Source: Cylindrospermopsis curvispora GIHE-G1
GTDB taxonomy: Bacteria; Cyanobacteriota; Cyanobacteriia; Cyanobacteriales; Nostocaceae
Reading direction: 5' to 3'
Assembly (NCBI RefSeq): GCF_014489415.1
Contig: NZ_CP060823.1
Coordinates: 1 to 64,000, forward strand
DNA length: 64,000 nt
A program made the position numbers and the translations under genes. Positions 35,746 to 44,342 of this stretch are shown one piece after another. Position 1 is the stretch's first letter; each line of letters begins with the position of its first letter. The notes beneath the pieces are model-generated. The model did no database searches, was not told the origin of the DNA, and worked only from the letters and a program-made list of their open reading frames with translations.

Positions 35746-36136
35746 ATGGCGATTGCGCAGCACTCCCTGCGGGAGATCGCATTCTCTAATTCTATGCGAT
35801 CGCACTTTAGTTTATTCTCAATGGTAGGCGCGATGGCAGTTAAGCATATTCCAAGAGGAATATTGTTGAATCTATATTTGGTAACAAGTAATGAGACTTG
35901 TATTTGAATGCCTACTATTTTTTATAAAAGTAAATAAATGAAGAAGTTTTTTGTATGTAATTATATTGCCATACAGGCAGTTAGTTATGTCTTTTCATGG
36001 GAAAATAGTAAATCTATAAGTTTTTAATAAAGTAAATGTATTTATAGGAAAGTAGTGAAGGAGGAGATAGATAGAGAGAATAAAAAATACAGAGAGAGTA
36101 CGGATAGAGGATAAGAGGGAGTGAAAGTAAGATAAT
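35746..36136. repeat. Right flank of the nuclease segment duplication
   Basis: After the dead nuclease come a hairpin repeat, a stretch shared with 43870-43920 (GCATTCTCTAATTCTATGCG), AT-rich sequence, and at 36070-36136 a segment almost identical to 44160-44226 (GAGTACGGATAGAGGATAAG). No gene is seen here. Confidence 0.7.
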
Positions 36137-36172
36137 GTCAATTATCAGTAGTTCAGAAAGGAGTTTTTTCCA

Positions 36173-37036
36173 TTGTCTACCATCTATGTCTTGTCTAACC
36201 CCTCTACTACAATTACCAAAGAAGATTCTATTACTAATGCTATTAATCAATGGTTATATGGTAAATCTAATCACTCTAAAAGAAGCTATAATAGGGTAAT
36301 TCGTAGTTACATATCTTATTTAGATGATATCCATATAGCTAATTCTACTGCTTCTCATTTTAGAGATTACCAGGAATATCTCTATCAATCTGGTAAAACT
36401 ATTAATACTATTAACACTTACACCAATATAATAAAATCCTTCTTTACTTTTCTTAGGGATGAGAGTGTACTTCCTACTAATATCACCCATCGTGTTAAAT
36501 CTCCTAAGCCTGTCTCTGCTTTACGTGAAAGAATTTTAACTCGAGCAGAAGTAGATGCTATGATTACATTAGAAACTAATACACGTAATCGACTTATCTT
36601 ACAGCTATTATTCTTTTGTGGACTTAGAGTTAGTGAATTAACTATACTTCTCTGGGCAGATATTAAAGATAATGGTTCTACTGCTTATGTTCATATTACT
36701 GGTAAAGGTAACAAACAACGCACTTTAATCATTCCTCCTTTACTATGGACATCTTTAAAGTCGCATAAAACTACTAATGAGTCTCCTGTATTTAAATCTC
36801 GCAAGGGTGGTAAAAATCTTACACAAAAAGCTGTTTGGGATATTGTTCGCACTGCTTCTAAAAGAATTGGTATCAGCGCCAGTCCCCATTGGCTCCGCCA
36901 CACTCATGCTACCTTAGCTTTACACAATGGTGCTGATATTAATCAAGTTTCTACATCTTTAGGTCATTCTTCTGTTGCTACTACAACTAAATATCTACAT
37001 GCCCGACCTAATGATTGTAGTAGTCTTTATCTATAG
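36173..37036 (+). CDS. Tyrosine recombinase (XerC/D-like integrase)
   Basis: The start is TTG 36173, supported by AAAGGAG about 10 bases upstream; 287 residues. The N-terminal SAM-like DNA-binding domain (about 18-100) precedes a complete catalytic domain: Arg in FFCGLRVSEL, Lys in GKGNKQRTL, His-x-x-Arg in HWLRHTHAT, His in SLGHSSVATT, and Tyr in TKYLHARP. Such enzymes recombine short DNA sites (integration, resolution or excision). A T-tract hairpin follows directly, then a CRISPR array. A broken 3' copy lies at 714-966. The substrate is unknown; no phage or plasmid genes adjoin. Confidence 0.9.
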   Translation: MSTIYVLSNPSTTITKEDSITNAINQWLYGKSNHSKRSYNRVIRSYISYLDDIHIANSTASHFRDYQEYLYQSGKTINTINTYTNIIKSFFTFLRDESVLPTNITHRVKSPKPVSALRERILTRAEVDAMITLETNTRNRLILQLLFFCGLRVSELTILLWADIKDNGSTAYVHITGKGNKQRTLIIPPLLWTSLKSHKTTNESPVFKSRKGGKNLTQKAVWDIVRTASKRIGISASPHWLRHTHATLALHNGADINQVSTSLGHSSVATTTKYLHARPNDCSSLYL

Positions 37037-37049
37037 ATACTTAAATGAA

Positions 37050-37077
37050 AGAGGGAAGATTATCCTCCCTCTTTTTT
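37050..37077 (+). terminator. Terminator of the tyrosine recombinase gene
   Basis: AGAGGGA and TCCCTCT arms with a nine-base loop are followed by six T residues, 14 bases after the stop codon. Confidence 0.8.
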
Positions 37078-37151
37078 ATTTGTCTTAACACTTAGTTCTC
37101 TTATGAAAGTTAAAGTTTGCGAATTTACTTATCTACACTAAATATACTCAA

Positions 37152-37403
37152 TTCGCAATACCTATTCCTTCTTGCGAAGGTCAAGACGTGCAGATCGGCT
37201 GGGTACCGATTGACGGATGGGTCGCAATACCTATTCCTTCTTGCGAAGGTCAAGACTTATTTAAATCTCCTATATACGAAAACCCTGCTTTAGGTCGCAA
37301 TACCTATTCCTTCTTGCGAAGGTCAAGACCAAGGGAGATTTAAGGGTAAACACGCAATGTAATGTAAGTCGCAATACCTATTCCTTCTTGCGAAGGTCAA
37401 GAC
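37152..37403 (+). CRISPR. CRISPR array, four repeats and three spacers
   Basis: A 36-base repeat (GTCGCAATACCTATTCCTTC then TTGCGAAGGTCAAGAC) occurs at 37152-37187 (first base differs), 37221-37256, 37294-37329 and 37368-37403, otherwise identical. Spacers are 33, 37 and 38 bases and unrelated to each other. The repeat can fold through TCGCAA and TTGCGA arms. A partial repeat (TTTGCGAAGGTCA) at about 37446 looks like a decayed trailer end, placing the leader on the recombinase side. No cas gene is present in the window. Confidence 0.92.
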
Positions 37404-37568
37404 CCCTCCATTTTAACCCCTTACCCTGACTGGTGTCTAGACCCACTTTGCGAAGGTCAGCAAAATTTCTCTGTTTTTCACCTCCAGCACCATCAAAATA
37501 ATGGCTGAAACCTTTACACCACAAGGCTGCGAGGTTCCCAACGAAATAATAGCCATTCCAGCGTTTTT

Positions 37569-37583
37569 TCTTGACCTTCGCAA
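37569..37583 (-). other. Anti-repeat-like sequence complementary to the CRISPR repeat
   Basis: TCTTGACCTTCGCAA is the exact complement of the last-but-one 15 bases of the CRISPR repeat. It lies 165 bases after the array and forms an inverted pair with the decayed repeat at 37446. It could be an inverted repeat fragment or a tracrRNA-type anti-repeat. A short minus-strand frame crosses it, but I see no support for a protein. Confidence 0.4.
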
Positions 37584-37889
37584 TCTCTTCGTTAATTACT
37601 GTTTTTTTTGTCTTTATTTTTATCATTATTCTTTCTTATTACTTAAATATTTATATCGATTTTCCCCTATATTCCCCCGTATTATAACACATTTACAGCA
37701 AAATAATTCCCTAAAAATTATGTATATTTTATTTTTATTGTGAATACGCTACTGTAAGTTACTGGGTGTAAAACTTTAAAAGTATATTTCATTGTCTGGA
37801 TAAAAATGTATAGCTATAATTTAATATCTTAAAATACAATACTAACTTACATAGCTACATCCAATCAAACAGTATACGCTAAAATTCTT

Positions 37890-38340
37890 GGAGTAATGGC
37901 TTTATGCACTGACGAAAAACGTTTTCCGTCAATCTTTTACCAACCGCGAACCGAACATGAAACGTGCCTAGAGGAGAGCGATCTCGCGTAGCGAGTGCTG
38001 CGCAATCTCCCGTAGGGAGTGCTGCGCGATCGCCCTTCAGTATGTTCAAGTTTTTCCCTTGAGAAGGAACTAGGGGGATAATCTCTAAGAGCGATCTCGC
38101 GTAGCGAGTGCTTCGCAATCGCCCGTAGGGAGTGCTTCGCAATCCCCCTCCAAATATCCCCAAAACTTTGAAATAACTGATTTATCCTTTGACGGAAAAC
38201 GTTTACCGTCAAAGTTTTACCAAATGGGAACCGAACATGAAATGAGCCTGGATATGAATTCTGCTTCCTGTAGCAAAGCGATCTCCCGTAGGGAGTGCTT
38301 CGCAATCGCTCATAGGGGGAAGACGAACCCTAGGAAATTC
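37890..38340. repeat. Interspersed repeats between the two CRISPR arrays
   Basis: Two GACGGAAAACGT palindrome elements (about 37912 and 38190), each with the conserved right part (TTTTACCAA...CGAACATGAAA), hairpin copies at about 37980, 38010, 38097, 38122 and 38281, and one TTCCCTTGAGAAG copy at 38056 occupy this gene-free stretch. The stretch 37604-37890 is AT-rich with nothing recognised. Confidence 0.8.
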
Positions 38341-38399
38341 GCAAGGGAAATGCTTCCGAACCAGGGTGCGAGGGCAGAATCCAACCCAGTATCTACCAG

Positions 38400-38513
38400 G
38401 TCGCAATACTTATTCCTTCTTACGAAGGTCAAGATGTAGCTGTAAAACAATCAAATACCTGTTTAGTTGTACAAGCAGTCGCAATACCTATTCCTTCTTA
38501 CGAAGGTCGAGAC
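38400..38513 (+). CRISPR. Second CRISPR mini-array, two repeats and one spacer
   Basis: Repeats at 38400-38435 and 38478-38513 are the same 36-base repeat with a few changes (TTACGAAGG instead of TTGCGAAGG; the first also has CTTATTCC and ends AAGAT). They flank a 42-base spacer. It is probably a displaced end of the array at 37152, separated from it by about 1 kb that contains repeats. No cas gene is nearby. Confidence 0.85.
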
Positions 38514-38631
38514 ATATTTCATATTAATTAGTCTTTTGCCAAATTACCCGAGGTCTATGCTACCATGTCCCACACAATTTTCCAGAACATACTGAAAGCG
38601 AATGATCTTTTGTCAACCTCCTACAATTCTA

Positions 38632-39237
38632 CTAATCAGTAATCGCATTCATTAAAACTTCTGTTAAACTCATTTCTTCTAACTCATCTAAAGTCACAGT
38701 GTCACAAATATCAAATTTAGCTCCTACACTTTGTAACTGGTCATCGAGAGTTTTGAGAAATTTTGTAGCTTGCGGATCCCTACCTACTTGAATTAGAGAA
38801 ATTGCTAATTCCTCATCTTTATCCATTTTGCGAGAGGCCTTAATAACTACTTCAAAAACTGCTTTCCGATCATCCGGTTCGCCATCAGTAATCACTAGAA
38901 TGGTTTCACCATTCGGTTTGGCTTGACCAGATGCTTTACGTTGAAAATATTGATTAGTAGCATCTAAAAGCACTCCAGCTAAATTGGTTGTACCAACAGG
39001 ATCATTTTCTTGAAATATTTGGGCAACCTTTGCTGCTGTCACATTTTCGTATCGTTTAAATCTACCGGAAAATACATAAACAGTAATACCATCTGGGTCA
39101 AATTCCTCACACTTTCTGGCTAGGGCTATGGTAGATTCTTGGGCTATTTCCCATCTGGTTTTTCCACCCCGTTGATCTCGAGTTGACATGCTCCCACTTT
39201 TATCAATGATTAGCGTATAGTCGCGATCGTTCAACAT
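38632..39237 (-). CDS. von Willebrand factor A domain protein (TerY-like)
   Basis: 201 residues forming a single vWA domain. The metal-ion-dependent adhesion site is complete: DKSGSMS at the first strand, GTTNLAG for the threonine, and ITDGEPDD for the third motif. There is no signal peptide, so it is cytoplasmic. Such stand-alone vWA proteins act as metal-dependent scaffolds, for example with phosphatases, kinases or ATPases in the Ter-related systems. No partner adjoins it here; neighbours are a CRISPR mini-array and a Uma2 gene. The specific role is unknown. Confidence 0.8.
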   Translation of the reverse strand: MLNDRDYTLIIDKSGSMSTRDQRGGKTRWEIAQESTIALARKCEEFDPDGITVYVFSGRFKRYENVTAAKVAQIFQENDPVGTTNLAGVLLDATNQYFQRKASGQAKPNGETILVITDGEPDDRKAVFEVVIKASRKMDKDEELAISLIQVGRDPQATKFLKTLDDQLQSVGAKFDICDTVTLDELEEMSLTEVLMNAITD

Positions 39238-39604
39238 ATTTTGCTCTAAATATTAGGTTACTCTTATTTTATCTGTTATCTAGCATTTTTGCGCAAGGTG
39301 AGGGTATCCTAATTCCCAGTTAGAAAAATGAGATAAATTTAAACAGTACATAGATATCCTTCGATGACAGAACAGGATGGAGGCATAACGGATATTAGCT
39401 ATATTATAATAGTATTATGATTCTTTATTATGATGATTTATCGTCACTTTACGCATCAAAGGGTCAAGTACCATTACTGGGAGGTTGGGAACAATGGGGT
39501 TGTCAAGTGGGGATGTTTTTCCCTCCCTTGCATAGTTTACCTAGTCTTACCTCGCGTACTTAGCCCAACTCTCCTTTCTCATGGTATTTCAGGTAGTAAG
39601 TGGT

Positions 39605-39665
39605 GCCTCGCGATCTCCCGTCGGGAGTGTAATGCTATCTCGCGTAGCGAGTGCTGCGCAATCGC
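39605..39665. repeat. Hairpin repeat pair
   Basis: Two copies of the hairpin family (CGATCTCCCGTCGGGAGTG and CTCGCGTAGCGAGTGCTGCG) lie in the gene-free stretch 39238-39731. The rest of that stretch shows nothing I can name. Confidence 0.7.
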
Positions 39666-39731
39666 TCTTCTCTTTAGTATAAACTCCAGTTTTTAAAAAC
39701 CTCCTAAGGGTATTCTGGTGCAGGTGATAGT

Positions 39732-40703
39732 TTATTCGAGTGCAGTAATATCAATACCCTTAGCTTTTAATTGTGATAGCAAGGTTTGATACTTTATTTG
39801 TTCCTGCTCTTTGAGAAGTCTTTCACGTTCTGCACGTTGAGTTTCTTGTTCTTTGAGAAATCTTTCTTGTTCTTTAAGCAATTTTTCACGTTCTGCACGT
39901 TGAGTTTCCTGCTCTTTGAGAAGTCTTTCACGTTCTGCACGTTGAGTTTCTTGTTCTTTAAGCAATTTTTCACGTTCTGCACGTTGAGTTTCCTGCTCTT
40001 TGAGAAGTCTTTCACGTTCTGTACGTTGAGTTTCCTGCTCTTTAAGCAATTTTTCACGTTCTGCACGTTGAGTTTCTTGTTCTGCATAATTACTCAATTC
40101 TACAGGACTAAGAAACTTACTCCCATCTGGATAATAGATGACTAATTCATCTTGGCTCATGTCAAATCTTATTTTCAATCTTGGACTAGTCCAAGTGGTA
40201 AAATTCTCAATCTCCTTAAATGAGTTATTTTCTCTAATGGATACTTCTAGACTAATCCTATCTGGATCATATACATAATACTCCTCCACTCCATATTCCA
40301 GATAAAAGAGCTTTTTTCTATCCATCTCAGTATTATTATTACTAGGAGATAAAATTTCAAACACCACCTGGGGAGGAATATTATCCTCCTCCCACTGTCG
40401 ATAAGACCCCCGGTGACCCTTAGGTCTCCCAAACACCACCATGGTGTCAGGGGCTAGTTTAATTTTGTTACTACCCTCCACTGGATACCAAAATAAGTCC
40501 CCAGCCACAAACACATCTACATTAGACTTAAATAGTATTTCTAAATTTTCCTTAATTTTGACAATCCATGTAAATTGTCTAGTGTTATCCGCCATAGGTT
40601 TATTATCACTTTCTGGGTAGACAATTTTAGGCGTCTCCACACCCTGACTAATGTTAGATTCTATTACCCCCAGTTGAGTTTTTGATGGAATTTGCCTCAC
40701 CAT
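39732..40703 (-). CDS. Uma2-family (DUF820) putative restriction-fold endonuclease with coiled-coil repeat tail
   Basis: ATG 40703 has GGGAGGT just upstream; 323 residues. The first 205 residues are the Uma2 domain of PD-(D/E)XK fold: DVFVAGDLFWYP, LAPDTMVVFGRP, PPQVVFEILSPSN, YLEYGVEEYYVYDP. The catalytic-type Asp and Glu are visible. The tail (about 207-310) consists of about seven copies of a 14-residue unit, KEQETQRAERE(R/K)LL, a regular coiled coil encoded by a 42-bp tandem repeat, with one short unit. Uma2 genes are abundant in cyanobacteria; their role is uncertain. The repeated tail is prone to length change. Confidence 0.8.
   Translation of the reverse strand: MVRQIPSKTQLGVIESNISQGVETPKIVYPESDNKPMADNTRQFTWIVKIKENLEILFKSNVDVFVAGDLFWYPVEGSNKIKLAPDTMVVFGRPKGHRGSYRQWEEDNIPPQVVFEILSPSNNNTEMDRKKLFYLEYGVEEYYVYDPDRISLEVSIRENNSFKEIENFTTWTSPRLKIRFDMSQDELVIYYPDGSKFLSPVELSNYAEQETQRAEREKLLKEQETQRTERERLLKEQETQRAEREKLLKEQETQRAERERLLKEQETQRAEREKLLKEQERFLKEQETQRAERERLLKEQEQIKYQTLLSQLKAKGIDITALE
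39800..40087. repeat. 42-bp coding tandem repeat within the Uma2 gene
   Basis: Six to seven near-identical 42-bp units, each containing CACGTTCTGCACGTTGAGTT on the plus strand, with one unit shortened near 39850. They encode the coiled-coil tail of the Uma2 protein. Confidence 0.85.
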
Positions 40704-40850
40704 GTCTATACCTCCCACTTTGGTACTGACTAAATCAGTTTAATTTAATATAACATAGTTTGTCTAGGGATGTTGAGTTATTGAACTCAACTTACAATAT
40801 CACAAAACTAGTCGGTTTTAAACCGACTTTCGCTTTGAGACCCAAAATTG

Positions 40851-41080
40851 ATTCCCGGTCTCCCCAACAGACAGTCTCCAGGTTGCTAGTCCTTTGCGAT
40901 CTCCCGTCGGGACTGCTGCGCAATCGCCCTCCAAATATCCCAAAACCTTTGAAATAACTGATTTATCCTTTGACGGAAGACGTTTACCGTCAATCTTTTA
41001 CCAACCGGGAATCGAACATGAAACGTGCCTAGAGGAGAGCGATCTCCCGTAGGGAGTGCTGCGCAATCGCCCTAAAATCC
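40851..41080. repeat. Composite repeat: hairpin and GACGGAAAACGT-type elements
   Basis: Contains sequence related to the strong hairpin at 27365 (40851-40882), a CTCCCGTCGGGACTG hairpin (about 40903), a GACGGAAGACGTTTACCGTC palindrome (about 40970) with its usual right arm, and another CTCCCGTAGGGAG copy (about 41045). It ends at the left end of the IS630 element. Confidence 0.8.
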
Positions 41081-41093
41081 CATCATCTATTCC

Positions 41094-42145
41094 TACAGCA
41101 ATTTTCATGTAGTTAAACTCCAAAATAAGATAAGCTATAATAAGGGTAATAAACTAAAATAGAGTAGAAGTGCTGTCAAATTATATGCCAAAACCTTATT
41201 CAATAGATTTGCGTAATCGCGTGATTGTAGCATGGGTTGCTCGAGAGGGATCTCAACGCCAGTTGGCAGAAAGATTCAAGGTCAGCTTATCATTTGTGAG
41301 AAATTTAGTACGTCGTTATCGTGAAACTGGGCAAGTTGAGCCAAAGCAATGTGGAGGATATGAAAAGCCTATAATTGCAGGCGAATATTTAAACATGATC
41401 AAGTCTTGGCTGGATGAGAAAAATGATTTACTACTTTCAGAATTGTGCGATCGCCTGAGAGAAACGACGGGCACTAGTGTTAGTATCACAACCATGCATC
41501 GAGCCTTAGAAAAGTTGGGTCTACGTCATAAAAAAAAAGTCTAAATGCCAGTGAACAGGAGACTCCACGTGTTCAAGAATTAAGGCATGATTATCGTCGT
41601 TGGGTAGATACAGTTGATATTAGAAATTTAGTGTTTTTAGATGAATCGGGGATAAATTTAGGGATGTCAAGGTTGTTTGCCAGAAGCCAAGATGGACAAA
41701 GAGCAATTGGTAGCGTACCAGGAAACAAGGGCAAAAATATTTCTCTGATTGGTGCTTTAAATATGGATGGAATTCTGGCAGCAATGACTGTAGAGGGAAG
41801 CACAAATACAGAAGTATTTGTCACTTATGTAAATCAGGTTTTAGTACCTCAATTATGGAAAGGGGCTATTGTTGTTATGGATAATTTAAAGGTTCATTAT
41901 GCCGAGCGCGTGAGATTGTCAATTGAATCAGTCGGTGCAAAAGTTAAGTTTTTACCCCCCTATTCTCCAGACTTATCTCCGATAGAATTGTGTTGGTCAA
42001 AATTAAAGCAATTTCTCCGTAGTCGTGAGGCACGAACATTAGAAGCCCTAAATGAGGCCATGACAAGTGCAGTAAATTATATTACAGCAGAGGATGCGCT
42101 TAATTGGTTCAATTATTGTGGTTTACTTACATGAAAACCGCTGTA
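41094..42145 (+). mobile_element. IS630-family insertion sequence flanked by TA
   Basis: Terminal inverted repeats start TACAGCAATTTTCATGTAGT on the left and end with the complement of TACAGCGGTTTTCATGTAAG on the right. TA at both outer ends is the expected IS630/Tc1 target duplication. The 1.05-kb length and gene content fit the family. It inserted next to a repeat cluster. Confidence 0.8.
41185..42134 (+). CDS. IS630-family transposase, two frames joined at an A-run
   Basis: The first frame (ATG 41185 to 41544) encodes the paired helix-turn-helix region (MPKPYSIDLRNRVIVAW, GSQRQLAERFKVSLSFV, SITTMHRALEKLGLRH). At CATAAAAAAAAAG (about 41527-41539) the frame changes, and the second frame runs to 42134 with the DDE core: VFLDESG, VVMDNLKVHY and LPPYSPDLSPIELCWSKLK. 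Many IS630 elements use programmed slippage at such an A-run to make the fused transposase, so this is probably functional and not broken. Both catalytic Asp and the final Glu are present. Confidence 0.8.
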
Positions 42146-42194
42146 ACTATATTACCTAAATGTCATGCCAGATTAGAAGCACAAGTTATAACTT

Positions 42195-42860
42195 ATGCGA
42201 TCGCCCGTAGGGAGTGCTTCGCGATCGCCCCTCCATACGTTCAGAAATTCCCCTTGAGAAGAAACACGGGGAACCCTGAATGCGAGATCCCATAGGGAGT
42301 GCTGCGCAATCGCCCATCAACACGTTGAGAATTTTCTATTGGGGAAGAACAGGGGGATATTTCCTAAGTGCAATCGCCTCTTTATACGTTCAGAATTTTC
42401 CCTTGAGAAGAAACTGGCGAGACCCTAAATGCGATCGCCTGTATCGAGTGCTTCGCGATCGCCCAAAGGGAGTGCTGCGCAATCGCCCTTCAGCATGTTC
42501 AAGTTTTTCCCTTCAGAAGGAATCGGGGGATAATCACTAAGAGGGTTCGCCTGTATGGAGTGCAATGCAATCTCCCCTCACCACATTCAGATTTTTCCCT
42601 TGAGAAGAATCTGAGGTGCGATCGCCTGTCCTCATGTTCAGTATTTTCCATTGAGAAGGAAGTAGAGACGATTCCCACAAGCGATCGCCCGGCAAATATC
42701 CTAAAAGCATTGAAATAACTGATTTATCTTTTGACGGAAAACGTTTTCTGTCACTATTTAACATAGATTTGGAAACGTCATATATCAGGCGATCGCACCG
42801 AAGAGAATGAGTAACTGAACTTTTTTTAGTCAGGTGAGATTGCCTAATCTTCTCAAGGGA
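42195..42860. repeat. Interspersed repeat cluster, partly duplicated from 34500-35150
   Basis: Hairpin copies (about 42205, 42291, 42448, 42467), TTCCCTTGAGAA copies (about 42249, 42397, 42595, with a diverged one at 42508 and an inverse copy near 42850) and one GACGGAAAACGTTTTCTGTC palindrome (about 42735). The stretch from about 42610 onward closely follows 34605-35155 with an internal deletion, and continues into the nuclease gene. Confidence 0.85.
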
Positions 42861-43036
42861 AATTTTTAACATGCTTTACAAATAGCAAGAAGTAAAGATT
42901 AGTTAGTTACAAAAACGATTAAATAAATTAATATTAATCTATATCAAACATAAGAAAGTTAAATACTGAGATAGTTGTCACTTCCTGTACTGAATTTTTA
43001 AGATATAGGTGTTAATATAGTGTTGAGCAAAGAAAA

Positions 43037-43855
43037 ATGGTAAAGCTAAAAACACTGTTCTTGGTTAGTTTTGCATTTATCCTAGTTCTACATGGAGCAA
43101 GGCAAATAGAATTAAAAGCCCAGCAAAAAACTAAACAAGAGTCACCACATTTATTGCTAGGTAATCCCAGCAGCGCTAAAAACAGTATTGATAGTTCAAA
43201 TAACTATCTGATGGTCAAGAAACAATACGCTTTATCTTATAATCGCAGTCATGGGACTGCTAATTGGGTAGCCTGGGAACTTAACCAATCGTGGCTAGGA
43301 AATGCAGAAAGACAAGATAATTTCAGACCTGATCCAACTCTTCCGAAACAGTGGAAACGAATAAAACCAAGTATTTATAAGAGTTCTGGATACGATAGAG
43401 GACATTTAGTTCCTTCTGGAGATAGGACGGCAAACATTGAAGATAATTCATCTACCTTCCTTATGACTAATATCATTCCACAAACGCCAGATAATAATAG
43501 AAACACCTGGGGGAACCTAGAAGATTACAGCAGGGATTTAGTAGAACAAGGTAAAACCCTATACATTATTGCTGGTACTTGGGGAAGTCAAGGAAAAATC
43601 AATAATCTGGTCAATATCCCCAAATACACTTGGAAAATTATTGTTGTACTGGATCGACCGTCACGGATTTCAGATGTTACTCCTAACACCCAGGTGATCG
43701 CTGTTAATATTCCTAACCAAGAGGAACTAGACAATGACTGGAAAAAGTTTTTGACAACTGTTGACCAACTTGAGAAACTCACTAAATATGATTTTCTCTC
43801 TAATGTTCCTACTCCTATTCAAGACGTTATTGAATGTAATATAGCAAAGCTATAA
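43037..43855 (+). CDS. Exported DNA/RNA non-specific endonuclease (beta-beta-alpha metal type)
   Basis: 272 residues with an N-terminal signal peptide (TLFLVSFAFILVLHGA). The nuclease domain has the DRGH catalytic signature in SGYDRGHLVPSGDR (the His is the general base), followed by the metal-binding Asn region NIIPQTPDNNRNTWGNLEDY and strands ANWVAWELNQSWLG and LYIIAGTWGSQGK. Relatives include NucA of Anabaena, a secreted sugar-non-specific nuclease. The likely role is degradation of extracellular nucleic acid. A truncated, frameshifted copy with the same flanks is at 35321. Confidence 0.9.
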   Translation: MVKLKTLFLVSFAFILVLHGARQIELKAQQKTKQESPHLLLGNPSSAKNSIDSSNNYLMVKKQYALSYNRSHGTANWVAWELNQSWLGNAERQDNFRPDPTLPKQWKRIKPSIYKSSGYDRGHLVPSGDRTANIEDNSSTFLMTNIIPQTPDNNRNTWGNLEDYSRDLVEQGKTLYIIAGTWGSQGKINNLVNIPKYTWKIIVVLDRPSRISDVTPNTQVIAVNIPNQEELDNDWKKFLTTVDQLEKLTKYDFLSNVPTPIQDVIECNIAKL

Positions 43856-43859
43856 CTCT

Positions 43860-44342
43860 ATTATATGGCAATCGCATTCTCTAATTCTATGCGATCGCAC
43901 TTTAGTTTATTCTCAATGGAAAAAGGTGAATCTGTTCTTGGGAATGTTAGGCGCGATCGCACTTTTTAATGGAAAAAAGTTGAATATGTTGTTATTAAAT
44001 GGGGTGAGATAGCAGTTGAGCATTTTATGAGAGGAATATTGTTGAACCTATAGTTGGTAACAAGTAGTGAGAGTTGTATTTAAATGCGTACTGATAGAAG
44101 GTAGAAGTAGAAAGGGAATGACATTATGAATAGTAATAAGATGAGTGAAGGGGGAGACAAGTACAGAGAATATAAAATACAGAGAGAGTACGGATAGAGG
44201 ATAAGAGGGAGTGAAAGTAAGATAAGAACAGTTAAACATAATTACAGATAACCAAAACTTATAAATTGATTTTTAGTACATAATACTGTATAGTTTAACT
44301 GTACAACAAAAAGATTGAGTCGTATATAAGAAGAAAACTCTA
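43860..44342. other. Gene-free stretch with HIP1 sites and duplicated flank
   Basis: Contains two GCGATCGCACTTT segments, and at 44160-44226 the sequence shared with 36070-36136. No open frame of note. The 3' part holds the upstream region of the next gene. Confidence 0.5.

Noticed and set aside
36173-37036. Heterocyst-type programmed excision element driven by the tyrosine recombinase
   Set aside because: The recombinase is not clearly XisA/XisC-like, no interrupted nif, fdx or hup gene is visible, and no matching direct-repeat attachment sites were found around it.
37378-37626. Minus-strand 82-codon frame beside the CRISPR array
   Set aside because: It runs into the array and includes the anti-repeat; no recognised domain. 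The coding reading is less likely than non-coding remnant.
39786-40145. Plus-strand frame rich in FCTLSFLFFEKSF opposite the Uma2 gene
   Set aside because: It is the antisense translation of the 42-bp coiled-coil repeat.
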